From: Littorina saxatilis
Lineage: Eukaryota; Mollusca; Gastropoda; Littorinimorpha; Littorinidae
Assembly: GCF_037325665.1 (NCBI RefSeq)
Contig: NC_090248.1
Span: forward strand, 10,427,737-10,491,736
Direction of reading: 5' to 3'
Length of the DNA: 64,000 bases
Positions 57,291 through 64,000 of this stretch are shown piece by piece. The notes beneath the pieces are model-generated. The model was not told where the DNA came from. It made no database searches and worked only from the letters and a program-made list of their open reading frames with translations. How positions within the stretch are numbered: position 1 is the stretch's first letter; every line of letters begins with the position of its first letter. Position numbers and translations under genes: made by a program.

Positions 57291-60200
57291 TTACACACTC
57301 AGACTATTTGGAGCCGCGTTTGTTCTCCAGTGCCCAATTGCATAAGAATATTCTGGTGATGAATAAACGCGCTTTGTGTCATTAGCATCTAAAGATTTCT
57401 TGTTTACAATAGTTGTGTTGATCTGATGAAGCGCGGAACTGATCTTAGGGTTGTCATGGTGAAACACTCGCTTCTGAAACAGTGCTTCCTTGTAGTTATC
57501 ATGCGATATGCTCGACTTTACAACCTGTTTGCTTACACCCTTTGCTTTTTTAACCACCCCTTTCTCACTTGCAACACTGTACATCTTTGCACGCAATCCA
57601 ACATACTCCTTAATTATCTTCCCATTCATTTCATCTTTCATCTTTCCAATAACCTTCTTGTTAACATTTGAGTGCAATGGTGATTCTTTAGGGTAGTCGC
57701 AAGTGTCATAAAAAGAATCTGTTCCTTTTACTGCAGGACTTTCAGCTTCTAGATCTTTGTAAATGTCATCCGCTGGAATGTCAAGTAAGAATGAATCTGT
57801 GTCTGTGTAAAGTACTCTCGATTTGGGATATCTTGGCTTCAAATAATCATACAAAAACTCAAGCATCAACAGTTTTGACAACTCTAGCACAGTAAAGCCT
57901 ATGAATACTGGTTTGTCAAGCTTGACTACAAGTTTTTTCATTAAGATACCATACAGCTGTTCATGAAAGTATTTAAAGTCTTGATACTGTGGTTTGGATG
58001 TCAGCTTGATGGCCTCATTTTCTCTTGTAACAAGTCTAACATCCTTTCTCTTGTGTGGGTTTTCCATTGTCTTACCAAAGCAACTGTTGTTCATCAGTTT
58101 AAAAAAGTCTTTCTCTGATGCATCAACGGCTTTGGTTCTCAGTTCTGTGTTTTTCATGATGTAAGGTTTCATAAACTGTTCTTGATCAAATAAAATTATA
58201 CGATGAACAGCCTTCAAAATTAATCCATGTCTAATGTAAAACTGTAACAATCTGTAGTGACACACATACTTCTTTTTGTGAAACAGATTGGGCACCAGCT
58301 TTGGAGGTTCTCTTGGGTTTACTTTTAACCTCTCAGCCGCTAAAGGATAATCATTATGTAGATCATGAAGTGATAGTGGATAGTCTAAGTCAACTTCTAG
58401 TATCCATCCCTTTCGACTGTCTGGGCCTGCTTTTAATATTGTCAGCACAACACATTGTGAAAATGGTCCTGAATAGATCTTAAAGTTCCGAAGTGGAAGC
58501 GTCTGACACATTGCCCAACCATACAAATTGTTTGCATCTAGATACATGATGTAATTAGAAGGTTTCATAGGATCAAAGTCGTCCAAGTATTTGTTGTTGG
58601 CTTTGCAGTAATTGTGTGAAGCCATACTGATTCCTCCACGTAGTCCATTTTCAATCATCTGAAGTGTAGGTAGATCTGATAGCAAGTCAATCTTTACTCC
58701 TGTAAATCTAAGAAATGCATCCCAGCTCATGCCTGGTGCAGATATGTAATGTGAAGGATCTAGATTGTAGTGCTTCATACATGTTCTTCTGTAATTCTCA
58801 AATATATCTGCAAGTAAACAAACATCAGCCAACAAATATTGATCATGATAATCACCCATTGTATTACATCCTAATTTATTCCATGCAGTCTTAGCGTGTT
58901 CATAGTCTTCGTCACTTATACCTTTACCCTTCAGCCGTGAGAAGTAAGCATCCTTTGGTGGTAACTCATCTTCATCAAACCTCTCCCACGAATCCATGTA
59001 TTCATATGGATAGACTCCCTTTCTAACTAAGTCACTGTCAAAGTACTTACATGTGATTGGAAAAGCAGTTAGTGATGAAGATAAAGACTCAAGTGTTCCC
59101 ATCAGATGTTGAGCAGAATCGTAGAAGTATAAACTATTCAGAGTAAAGGCCATGTACTTTTCTGAAGACTGCGCAATGCATCTTGCTTTGTATTCATCAG
59201 TTACTGCCTGCATGATCAGATGTGAATCATAACCGCGCAAGTTATGGAAGAAGATTGGAAGCTTCCAAGTCTTAGGATCAAACTTTAATTGTAGATTACA
59301 TTTGCTGTGTGCTGCTCCTCGGAACTGCCCACTTACATGATCATGATCTCTTACTATTGGATTGTCTATGTTTGGTGTTAGACTTTGTTCGCATATCCAA
59401 CACTGTGTGGTAGAGTTAAACTGTTCTTGGTCTTCCGGTTTCATAACAATGTCTGAAAGATTCAGTTGTTTGGAGCAGTCATTTCGCACTTGGTTCATTT
59501 GCTGTAAGAAGTTCTTTGCTGCATTAGGTCCTCTGTACAATTGCGGTTTAGAATGTTTACCATCTGAACTAACAACAATAAATGCATATGAACAGACTTG
59601 ATGATTACTTAGAGTTACTGTTTTAGGTAGGTCTTTTGGTAAAGGTCCTTCATATGGCACAATGATAGATTCAAAGTCAGCATAAACAACATAAGGACTT
59701 TTCTGTAGTTTGCATACATTCTTAAAATACACTTTGCTGTCTGGCGGTGGTGTTGTTAACTTCACAACCGCATCATCAACGCTCTTACAATGTTGCTTGT
59801 GTATAAGTGCTGCATGAATTGATGGAATACGCAAGAGACATCGCCTACAAAAGTCTTGTTTACTATTGTGATTGCTTGTGCTCGCCATCAGTCTACTCAT
59901 TGTACGAATCAAAGTGTAATGATATTTTACACCATCAGTCATTAGTAACATGTCAACATGGTTAGTATCACAATCACCAATCGTTGGTGAGTTCTTTGAT
60001 ATTCTGACTGGTTTCAGTTCATCTTCCTCATCCCACGTGTAAACATTTACGGTGATGGGTTTGTTTTGCTGTTCAAATTTGTCAATGCTTGTAATGCTGA
60101 CAGGAAATTCAATACCAGTAAAGTTTAGTTTATTTCTGTATGCATGATAGTTAGACACTCTTTCTGCATTTTTCTTTACACTGTACAGTCTTGCCAGAAC

Positions 60201-60440
60201 ACACCACATAAAACATTTGTCATCATCATTCTTTATGTTCAGCACAGCACGTTTTTTGACAAGAGCAGGAGGTAAAGGTATGTAACTTCTACCTCTGATG
60301 GGGGCAAATTTACTTAGCTTCAATTCTATTTTTAGAATTTCACCTTCTGACCATCCGGATCCTTTCATCTTTGCATCCTCTGCAGCTTGCTCAAACCGTT
60401 TCATCATTTCATCTGCCCAGTTTCCATTCAATTCTGCCAT
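57291..60440 (-). CDS. polB: Polinton protein-primed type B DNA polymerase
   Basis: About 1,050 residues from the first ATG at 60440; the frame is open to 60485. It has a Cys/His finger (CRRCLLRIPSIHAALIHKQHC, split as CRRC and HKQHC) and exonuclease motifs YADFESI, FFHNLRGYDSHLI and YLLADVCLLAD. Between Exo I and Exo II lies an HNH-like insert (CWICEQS to DHDHVSGQFRGAAHSKCN). Polymerase motifs are YLDANNLYGWAM (A), LMNNSCFGKTMEN (B) and YTDTDSFLLDI (C, catalytic Asp pair). The order and length fit Polinton/adintovirus polymerases, which copy the linear element DNA using a protein primer. It looks whole. Confidence 0.95.
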   Translation of the reverse strand: MAELNGNWADEMMKRFEQAAEDAKMKGSGWSEGEILKIELKLSKFAPIRGRSYIPLPPALVKKRAVLNIKNDDDKCFMWCVLARLYSVKKNAERVSNYHAYRNKLNFTGIEFPVSITSIDKFEQQNKPITVNVYTWDEEDELKPVRISKNSPTIGDCDTNHVDMLLMTDGVKYHYTLIRTMSRLMASTSNHNSKQDFCRRCLLRIPSIHAALIHKQHCKSVDDAVVKLTTPPPDSKVYFKNVCKLQKSPYVVYADFESIIVPYEGPLPKDLPKTVTLSNHQVCSYAFIVVSSDGKHSKPQLYRGPNAAKNFLQQMNQVRNDCSKQLNLSDIVMKPEDQEQFNSTTQCWICEQSLTPNIDNPIVRDHDHVSGQFRGAAHSKCNLQLKFDPKTWKLPIFFHNLRGYDSHLIMQAVTDEYKARCIAQSSEKYMAFTLNSLYFYDSAQHLMGTLESLSSSLTAFPITCKYFDSDLVRKGVYPYEYMDSWERFDEDELPPKDAYFSRLKGKGISDEDYEHAKTAWNKLGCNTMGDYHDQYLLADVCLLADIFENYRRTCMKHYNLDPSHYISAPGMSWDAFLRFTGVKIDLLSDLPTLQMIENGLRGGISMASHNYCKANNKYLDDFDPMKPSNYIMYLDANNLYGWAMCQTLPLRNFKIYSGPFSQCVVLTILKAGPDSRKGWILEVDLDYPLSLHDLHNDYPLAAERLKVNPREPPKLVPNLFHKKKYVCHYRLLQFYIRHGLILKAVHRIILFDQEQFMKPYIMKNTELRTKAVDASEKDFFKLMNNSCFGKTMENPHKRKDVRLVTRENEAIKLTSKPQYQDFKYFHEQLYGILMKKLVVKLDKPVFIGFTVLELSKLLMLEFLYDYLKPRYPKSRVLYTDTDSFLLDIPADDIYKDLEAESPAVKGTDSFYDTCDYPKESPLHSNVNKKVIGKMKDEMNGKIIKEYVGLRAKMYSVASEKGVVKKAKGVSKQVVKSSISHDNYKEALFQKRVFHHDNPKISSALHQINTTIVNKKSLDANDTKRVYSSPEYSYAIGHWRTNAAPNSLSV

Positions 60441-60512
60441 AGAATTAAGTGCTAGTTGTCTGGTTGAAACATGAACTTCTAGCACCTCATCACTGACTGT
60501 TTTGTATTTTAT

Positions 60513-60674
60513 TCAACTGACTATCTGCACTTTTACTGGAGGTTCAATCAACAAATTGTTTGGAATTTGTTCAATGGCGTCTTGCACACTGGACTGCACA
60601 TTTTGAGGATCCGTTACTTGTAATTCAACGGTGTCAAATACTGTCGATAAAGATTCTAATACAGAGTCTTCCAT
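60513..60674 (-). CDS. Small Polinton protein, 53 aa
   Basis: From the ATG at 60674 it reads MEDSVLESLSTVFDTVELQV, ending PPVKVQIVS. It is acidic, with no membrane segment and no recognised domain. It sits tightly between the polymerase and integrase genes on the same strand. The open frame extends further upstream to 60776, but that part is hydrophobic AT-rich sequence without a likely function. Confidence 0.45.
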   Translation of the reverse strand: MEDSVLESLSTVFDTVELQVTDPQNVQSSVQDAIEQIPNNLLIEPPVKVQIVS

Positions 60675-60772
60675 CGCTGTGAGTTTGATTTTATAACTCA
60701 AAATAAAAATATAAATTAAAAAAATGAAGTTGCTTCCATTTTTGTTAACACTATAAAATCTGAAATAAAAAA

Positions 60773-61735
60773 TCATTTAACATTTGTACCACGTGGAACT
60801 AATTGTAATTCCTCTTTTACAAAGGCTCTTTGCGGTGCTGGTTCTCTCAAGTAATATATAGGTGGATTTGTCTCTACTACTCTCTTGATTTCATGAATGT
60901 CAATACTCCAGATTGGATCCGTTGCACGCTTCCTGCTGTCACCCTCAGCTTCACCGGGTGCATATAAATATCTGACTTTCTGATTGAAAGGTAGTAATGC
61001 CACTGGTGTTGTTGACTTTGGAGCAACAGGCATTGTTTTCTGTTTGATTGCATCAACTGGTCTTAACCCTGTAGCTTTAAATACCTCCAGATTCATTGCT
61101 CTAAGTACTGATGGTAATCTTTTGACCCATTCAGTGTTACGCAATTTACTTTCTGTGTCCAAAAATTCCTGATGGTACTGATATGAAAACAGTTTTTCTG
61201 CCAACTGTTTGTTAAAGCTCTCAACAATAGCCTGTGACCTGTGGTTTCCTGGAATACCTCTCTTCACTGTAACATGATGTTTTAACAGAAGCTGGTTTAC
61301 AGCTCCTTTAAACTCCTTACCATCATCGCACTGAATCATTCTGGGATACTTTAGTGGTCCACGTCTGTAAATTTCTTGCAGGGCAACAGCTGTAGCTATA
61401 GCACTTTTCTCTGTCAACGGTTCAGCATCTTTGTATCTTGTTGCAACATCAACTACAGTCAGTGCATACTTATATTTCTTCCTTCTGACTGTGTCATGCG
61501 GTAAATACAGCAGGTCTATTTGATGAGTGTCATTCGGTTTAATGTTAACAAAGTGTGGTCGTGTAATTTTTCTTGGTGCAGGTAAATAGATCTGCCAAAC
61601 TGCCTGCTTTGACAACCATTTCTTTGCTGTATCTTGAGAAACACCTGCTGCGTCACTGAGCTTGTCAATAGCAGTTTTTCCTTTCCAGTATCCTTTTGGG
61701 GAATAATATATTTTAGATAACAAAGCATCACTCAT
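60773..61735 (-). CDS. Polinton DDE-type integrase
   Basis: 320 residues from ATG at 61735. The N-terminal helical region (SKIYYSPKGYWKGKTAIDKL, then SQDTAKKWLSKQAVWQIY) is followed by an RNase H-fold core: THQIDLLYLP (first Asp), MIQCDDGKEFKG (second Asp) and GNHRSQAIVESFNKQLAEKL (Glu). A basic C-terminal domain ends LREPAPQRAFVKEELQLVPR. This retroviral-type integrase inserts Polinton DNA. The three acidic catalytic residues are present and length is normal. It looks whole. Confidence 0.95.
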   Translation of the reverse strand: MSDALLSKIYYSPKGYWKGKTAIDKLSDAAGVSQDTAKKWLSKQAVWQIYLPAPRKITRPHFVNIKPNDTHQIDLLYLPHDTVRRKKYKYALTVVDVATRYKDAEPLTEKSAIATAVALQEIYRRGPLKYPRMIQCDDGKEFKGAVNQLLLKHHVTVKRGIPGNHRSQAIVESFNKQLAEKLFSYQYHQEFLDTESKLRNTEWVKRLPSVLRAMNLEVFKATGLRPVDAIKQKTMPVAPKSTTPVALLPFNQKVRYLYAPGEAEGDSRKRATDPIWSIDIHEIKRVVETNPPIYYLREPAPQRAFVKEELQLVPRGTNVK

Positions 61736-61756
61736 GGTTTTTTAAATGACAGAATA

Positions 61757-62167
61757 TTAAGATTTGACAGCACGCGCAATAAAGTAAACAACAGCCATAC
61801 CAATAACAATGAAAACAATCTCGCCCACCTTCTGCTCTTCTGAAGGCTGATAAAAGTCACCCAGTTTTGGAGGAGCACTTGTCTTCATTTTCTTTCCAGT
61901 TACAAGATAGTATTCTTGAATGGCTGCATCAACATTGGCAAAGGTTTTGTTTGCATGTCCTTGCTGCCTGAGTTTATCATTCATAAAGTCTAACTGCGCA
62001 TTTCGTTTCTTCTCGTATTCATCCTGTGCTTTCGCCAGTTGTTCCATGGCTTTGTTGTGCCTTTCCCTCTCTTCACCATTTTGCAGTTTAGAAAACAAAT
62101 AGTTGCTGCCAGAAAATGCAAGCGCATTTACAATCGCACCTCCCACCATCATAACCAAGCTAGCCAT
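61757..62167 (-). CDS. Small Polinton protein with two membrane segments
   Basis: 136 residues. Starts with hydrophobic MASLVMMVGGAIVNALAF, has a charged coiled-coil-like centre (GEERERHNKAMEQLAKAQDE, then YEKKRNAQLDFMNDKLRQQ), and ends with a C-terminal helix GEIVFIVIGMAVVYFIARA. Probably a membrane-associated virion or assembly protein. The family is not named here. Confidence 0.75.
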   Translation of the reverse strand: MASLVMMVGGAIVNALAFSGSNYLFSKLQNGEERERHNKAMEQLAKAQDEYEKKRNAQLDFMNDKLRQQGHANKTFANVDAAIQEYYLVTGKKMKTSAPPKLGDFYQPSEEQKVGEIVFIVIGMAVVYFIARAVKS

Positions 62168-62176
62168 TTTATTGTC

Positions 62177-62407
62177 TTACATGTTTATATTTTCTGGAAT
62201 AATTCCTTGCTTCACCAGGAAGTCTTTTGTTGCAAAGGAAGCTGTCACAACACCAATTAGTTTAGCACCGTCTTCGAAGTCTAACTTTCCCAAGTCGGCT
62301 GGTTTCATTCTGAGGAGACTTTTACCCAGCATTGTGTAACCTACACTCAAGCCTCCAATCACTGCAGCGTGATAAACTAGATTAACTATTGTCTTTTCAG
62401 AACTCAT
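62177..62407 (-). CDS. Small Polinton membrane protein, 76 aa
   Basis: Starts MSSEKTIVNLVYHAAVIGGL, with one or two short hydrophobic helices (VIGGLSVGYTMLG and GVVTASFATKDFL). It lies 9 bp downstream of the next gene in the cluster, consistent with coordinated expression. Function unknown. Confidence 0.65.
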   Translation of the reverse strand: MSSEKTIVNLVYHAAVIGGLSVGYTMLGKSLLRMKPADLGKLDFEDGAKLIGVVTASFATKDFLVKQGIIPENINM

Positions 62408-62437
62408 TTTTATGTTATCAAAATTAAAATATTAAAA

Positions 62438-62860
62438 TTATTCCATATGAAATGAATCCACTGCAGGTACTACTGTGGGCTTTTTTATTGTTTGTACTGC
62501 TTTGTTTGTTGGTTTTGGTGTTTCTGATTTTGGTTTTTCTGACACTTTATATTTGCCTTGCCAAAGTTTGTAAAGCAAGTATCCACCTCCTCCAACAACA
62601 GCTGCTACAGCTACTTTTCTGTATGATAGAAATGAAGATTTTAATTCTTGATCAGTTTGTGTGACCTTAGTCACTTCAGGAATGTTTGGTGTCTGCTCAA
62701 CTTCAGACATAATGTTCTGCTTTGCCTTTTGATTTAACTTTTTTTGTCTGTTCCATTCGGCTAGTTTTTTTCCTACTTCTACTCTACCAGGTTTCTTTGT
62801 CACTGTGTTCACTTCTGGTATTTTCGTCTGCTCCACTGTCTGCTTCAACTGATCTGTCAT
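62438..62860 (-). CDS. Polinton protein with single membrane helix and Lys/Pro-rich flanks
   Basis: 140 residues. The basic N-terminal half (KKPGRVEVGKKLAEWNRQKK) precedes the glycine-rich helix VAVAAVVGGGGYLLYKLW and a Pro/Lys/Thr tail (SEKPKSETPKPTNKAVQTIK). The 5' end overlaps the 3' end of the upstream 175-aa gene by 77 bp in another frame. Function unknown, perhaps a DNA- or capsid-associated membrane protein. Confidence 0.65.
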   Translation of the reverse strand: MTDQLKQTVEQTKIPEVNTVTKKPGRVEVGKKLAEWNRQKKLNQKAKQNIMSEVEQTPNIPEVTKVTQTDQELKSSFLSYRKVAVAAVVGGGGYLLYKLWQGKYKVSEKPKSETPKPTNKAVQTIKKPTVVPAVDSFHME

Positions 62861-63311
62861 CTTTTTTATTCTGAAAATTAATGTGTTTGAAAGTAATTAA
62901 TCCAGCAACAAATGGTACTAATAAAGCACCAAATCGATAATACAGGCCACAGGCAAGAGATTCGAGGGACTTGGAAACAACAGGGTCATGAGTTAGATCA
63001 TGTGTTAAGTCTTCCTCCGAGTCGAGAGGTGTAAAATGTCCAAAAATCTTTGTGTACAAACCTATAACAGTCTGTCCAATACTTCTAACCATCTTAGAAC
63101 CAAGCACTGATTCATACCGTCCATGATACTTTTCTATATCTTCTGAGGAAAGATGTTGTACTTCTTCCACAGTTAACTGCTGCCCAAGGTAGTGTTTTGT
63201 TTTTCCACAAACAGCAAGTGAATACAATCTTTCTTTTTTATCAGGTATAGTCCTACTGTCACAGATTTCAATATCTGTAGCAGTCTGCATCAGCAATTCA
63301 TCACAGTTCAT
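62784..63311 (-). CDS. Polinton protein, 175 aa, one membrane helix
   Basis: MNCDELLMQTATDIEICDSR, then GKTKHYLGQQLTVEEVQHLS, then a hydrophobic segment YRFGALLVPFVAGLITFKHI, and an acidic tail ending SDKETW. It overlaps the following gene by 77 bp. No family was recognised. Confidence 0.65.
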   Translation of the reverse strand: MNCDELLMQTATDIEICDSRTIPDKKERLYSLAVCGKTKHYLGQQLTVEEVQHLSSEDIEKYHGRYESVLGSKMVRSIGQTVIGLYTKIFGHFTPLDSEEDLTHDLTHDPVVSKSLESLACGLYYRFGALLVPFVAGLITFKHINFQNKKDDRSVEADSGADENTRSEHSDKETW

Positions 63312-63353
63312 TTTATTTTGATGCAGAATAAAATTAAAATCTAGTAATTAAAC

Positions 63354-63550
63354 TTGAGTAAGAACTTAGGTAGGAACTTAACAAGAACTTAGGTAGGAAC
63401 TTAAGTAAGAACTTAGGTAGGAACTTAACAAGAACTTAGGTAGGAACTTAAGTAAGAACTTGACAAGAACTTGAGTAAGAACTTGACAAGAACTTGAGTA
63501 AGAACTTGACAAGAACTTGAGTAAGAACTTGACAAGAACTTAGCAAGGAT
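63354..63550. repeat. Short-unit tandem repeats between Polinton genes
   Basis: About 18 units of 10-11 bp in variants AAGAACTTAG, GTAGGAACTTA, AGTAAGAACTT and GACAAGAACTTG. It fills the gap between the 175-aa gene and the ATPase gene. Confidence 0.95.
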
Positions 63551-63552
63551 TT

Positions 63553-64000
63553 CTACAAACATACATACTGAACTGGTTGATCAGTTTTTAAAACCAGTTT
63601 CGAGTGCTTAGAAGATTTCAGATTATTCTTTATTCTTTCTCTCTCCTGTTTGTTTTCAATGACATCATTTTCTCGAAGACACTCTTCAAAACTGTCACGG
63701 TCCTTTGAATAGAACAATGTTATTGTTTTGAGTTGCTCTCTAAAGTCTTTCAGAACTGCATTGTATTTTTGTGTTAATATCCAAACTGATATTAATGCAT
63801 GTCGTCCACTGAATGCAAGCTTTGCTAGTGCACTTTTCTTTCTAACAATGTCACGTTCTGCTGCACAGTCATCAATAATAAACAGTGTTGGCGTGTTCTG
63901 AAAAAGATCGAAATAATGCTCCAAGCAAACATTTAGACGATCAGAAGGATTTACAATAAATATATTTTGATCAGACCATATGAATTTTCTCTCCTTGTAT
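63553..64000 (-). CDS. Polinton packaging ATPase (FtsK/HerA, A32-like), C-terminal part
   Basis: Open from the window edge to the stop at 63553, about 148 residues. Reads KFIWSDQNIFIVNPSDRLN, then the Walker B-like TLFIIDDCAAERDIVRKKSA, AFSGRHALISVWILTQKY (sensor region with conserved Q), and LKTITLFYSKDRDSFEECL. These match the C-terminal half of the genome-packaging ATPase of Polintons and related viruses. The P-loop half lies beyond the edge. Confidence 0.85.
   Translation of the reverse strand, partial: YKERKFIWSDQNIFIVNPSDRLNVCLEHYFDLFQNTPTLFIIDDCAAERDIVRKKSALAKLAFSGRHALISVWILTQKYNAVLKDFREQLKTITLFYSKDRDSFEECLRENDVIENKQERERIKNNLKSSKHSKLVLKTDQPVQYVCL

Larger units (their letters stand above)
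55790..64000. mobile_element. Polinton/Maverick (adintovirus-like) element, left part; runs off the window
   Basis: A coherent gene set of the Polinton class: type B DNA polymerase, DDE integrase, packaging ATPase and small membrane proteins on the minus strand, plus one plus-strand gene at the end. The left limit is placed near 55.8 kb from the gene layout; terminal repeats were not identified because the other end lies outside. The visible genes look whole, suggesting a young insertion. The capsid genes would be expected beyond the right edge. Base composition is more uniform than in the flanking DNA. Confidence 0.9.

Noticed and set aside
62452-62664. Plus-strand leucine-rich frame in the Polinton block
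   Set aside because: It is the complement of the 140-aa minus-strand gene, whose charge pattern and ATG start are more protein-like.

Overview
The window is animal genomic DNA, most likely from a marine gastropod mollusc. This is inferred from widely spaced GC-richer exons in AT-rich introns, tRNA-derived SINEs, CR1/L2-like LINE tails, and a roughly 0.85 kb dispersed repeat ending in CGCCTTACGCGACTTGTT that I associate with gastropods. There are no bacterial genes, CRISPR arrays or operons.

The left three quarters (about 2.3-49.0 kb, plus strand) hold one apparently complete ABC transporter gene of the ABCA3 group. I resolved 26 coding exons with GT-AG borders and a phase that stays consistent throughout. 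They give 5,325 nt, or 1,774 residues plus stop. Both six-helix membrane domains and both nucleotide-binding domains are present, with every Walker A, Q-loop, signature, Walker B and H-loop motif intact. The product should be a lipid-exporting full transporter of intracellular acidic or secretory membranes.

The most unusual property of the locus is that many exon-intron borders have been tandemly copied. A 5' splice site at the end of exon 3 became a 48-bp satellite of about 91 copies. Smaller 5' splice-site copies follow exons 5, 11 and 14. 3' splice-site copies or arrays precede exons 14, 18, 19, 23 and 26. The introns also carry LINE pieces, SINEs, MITEs, foldback elements and seven copies of the 0.85 kb repeat. 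Some of these copies are inverted around exon 13 and around exons 21-23.

From 49 to 55.8 kb is a repeat-dense spacer. It contains a 4.4 kb inverted-repeat structure with two fragments of an unrecognised gene, a LINE 3' end, SINEs and MITEs.

From about 55.8 kb to the right edge lies part of a Polinton/Maverick (adintovirus-like) element. A basic helix-turn-helix-like gene points right. Pointing left are a protein-primed type B DNA polymerase, a small protein, a DDE integrase, four small membrane-type proteins and a packaging ATPase cut by the window edge. The visible genes look whole, so the insertion is probably young.
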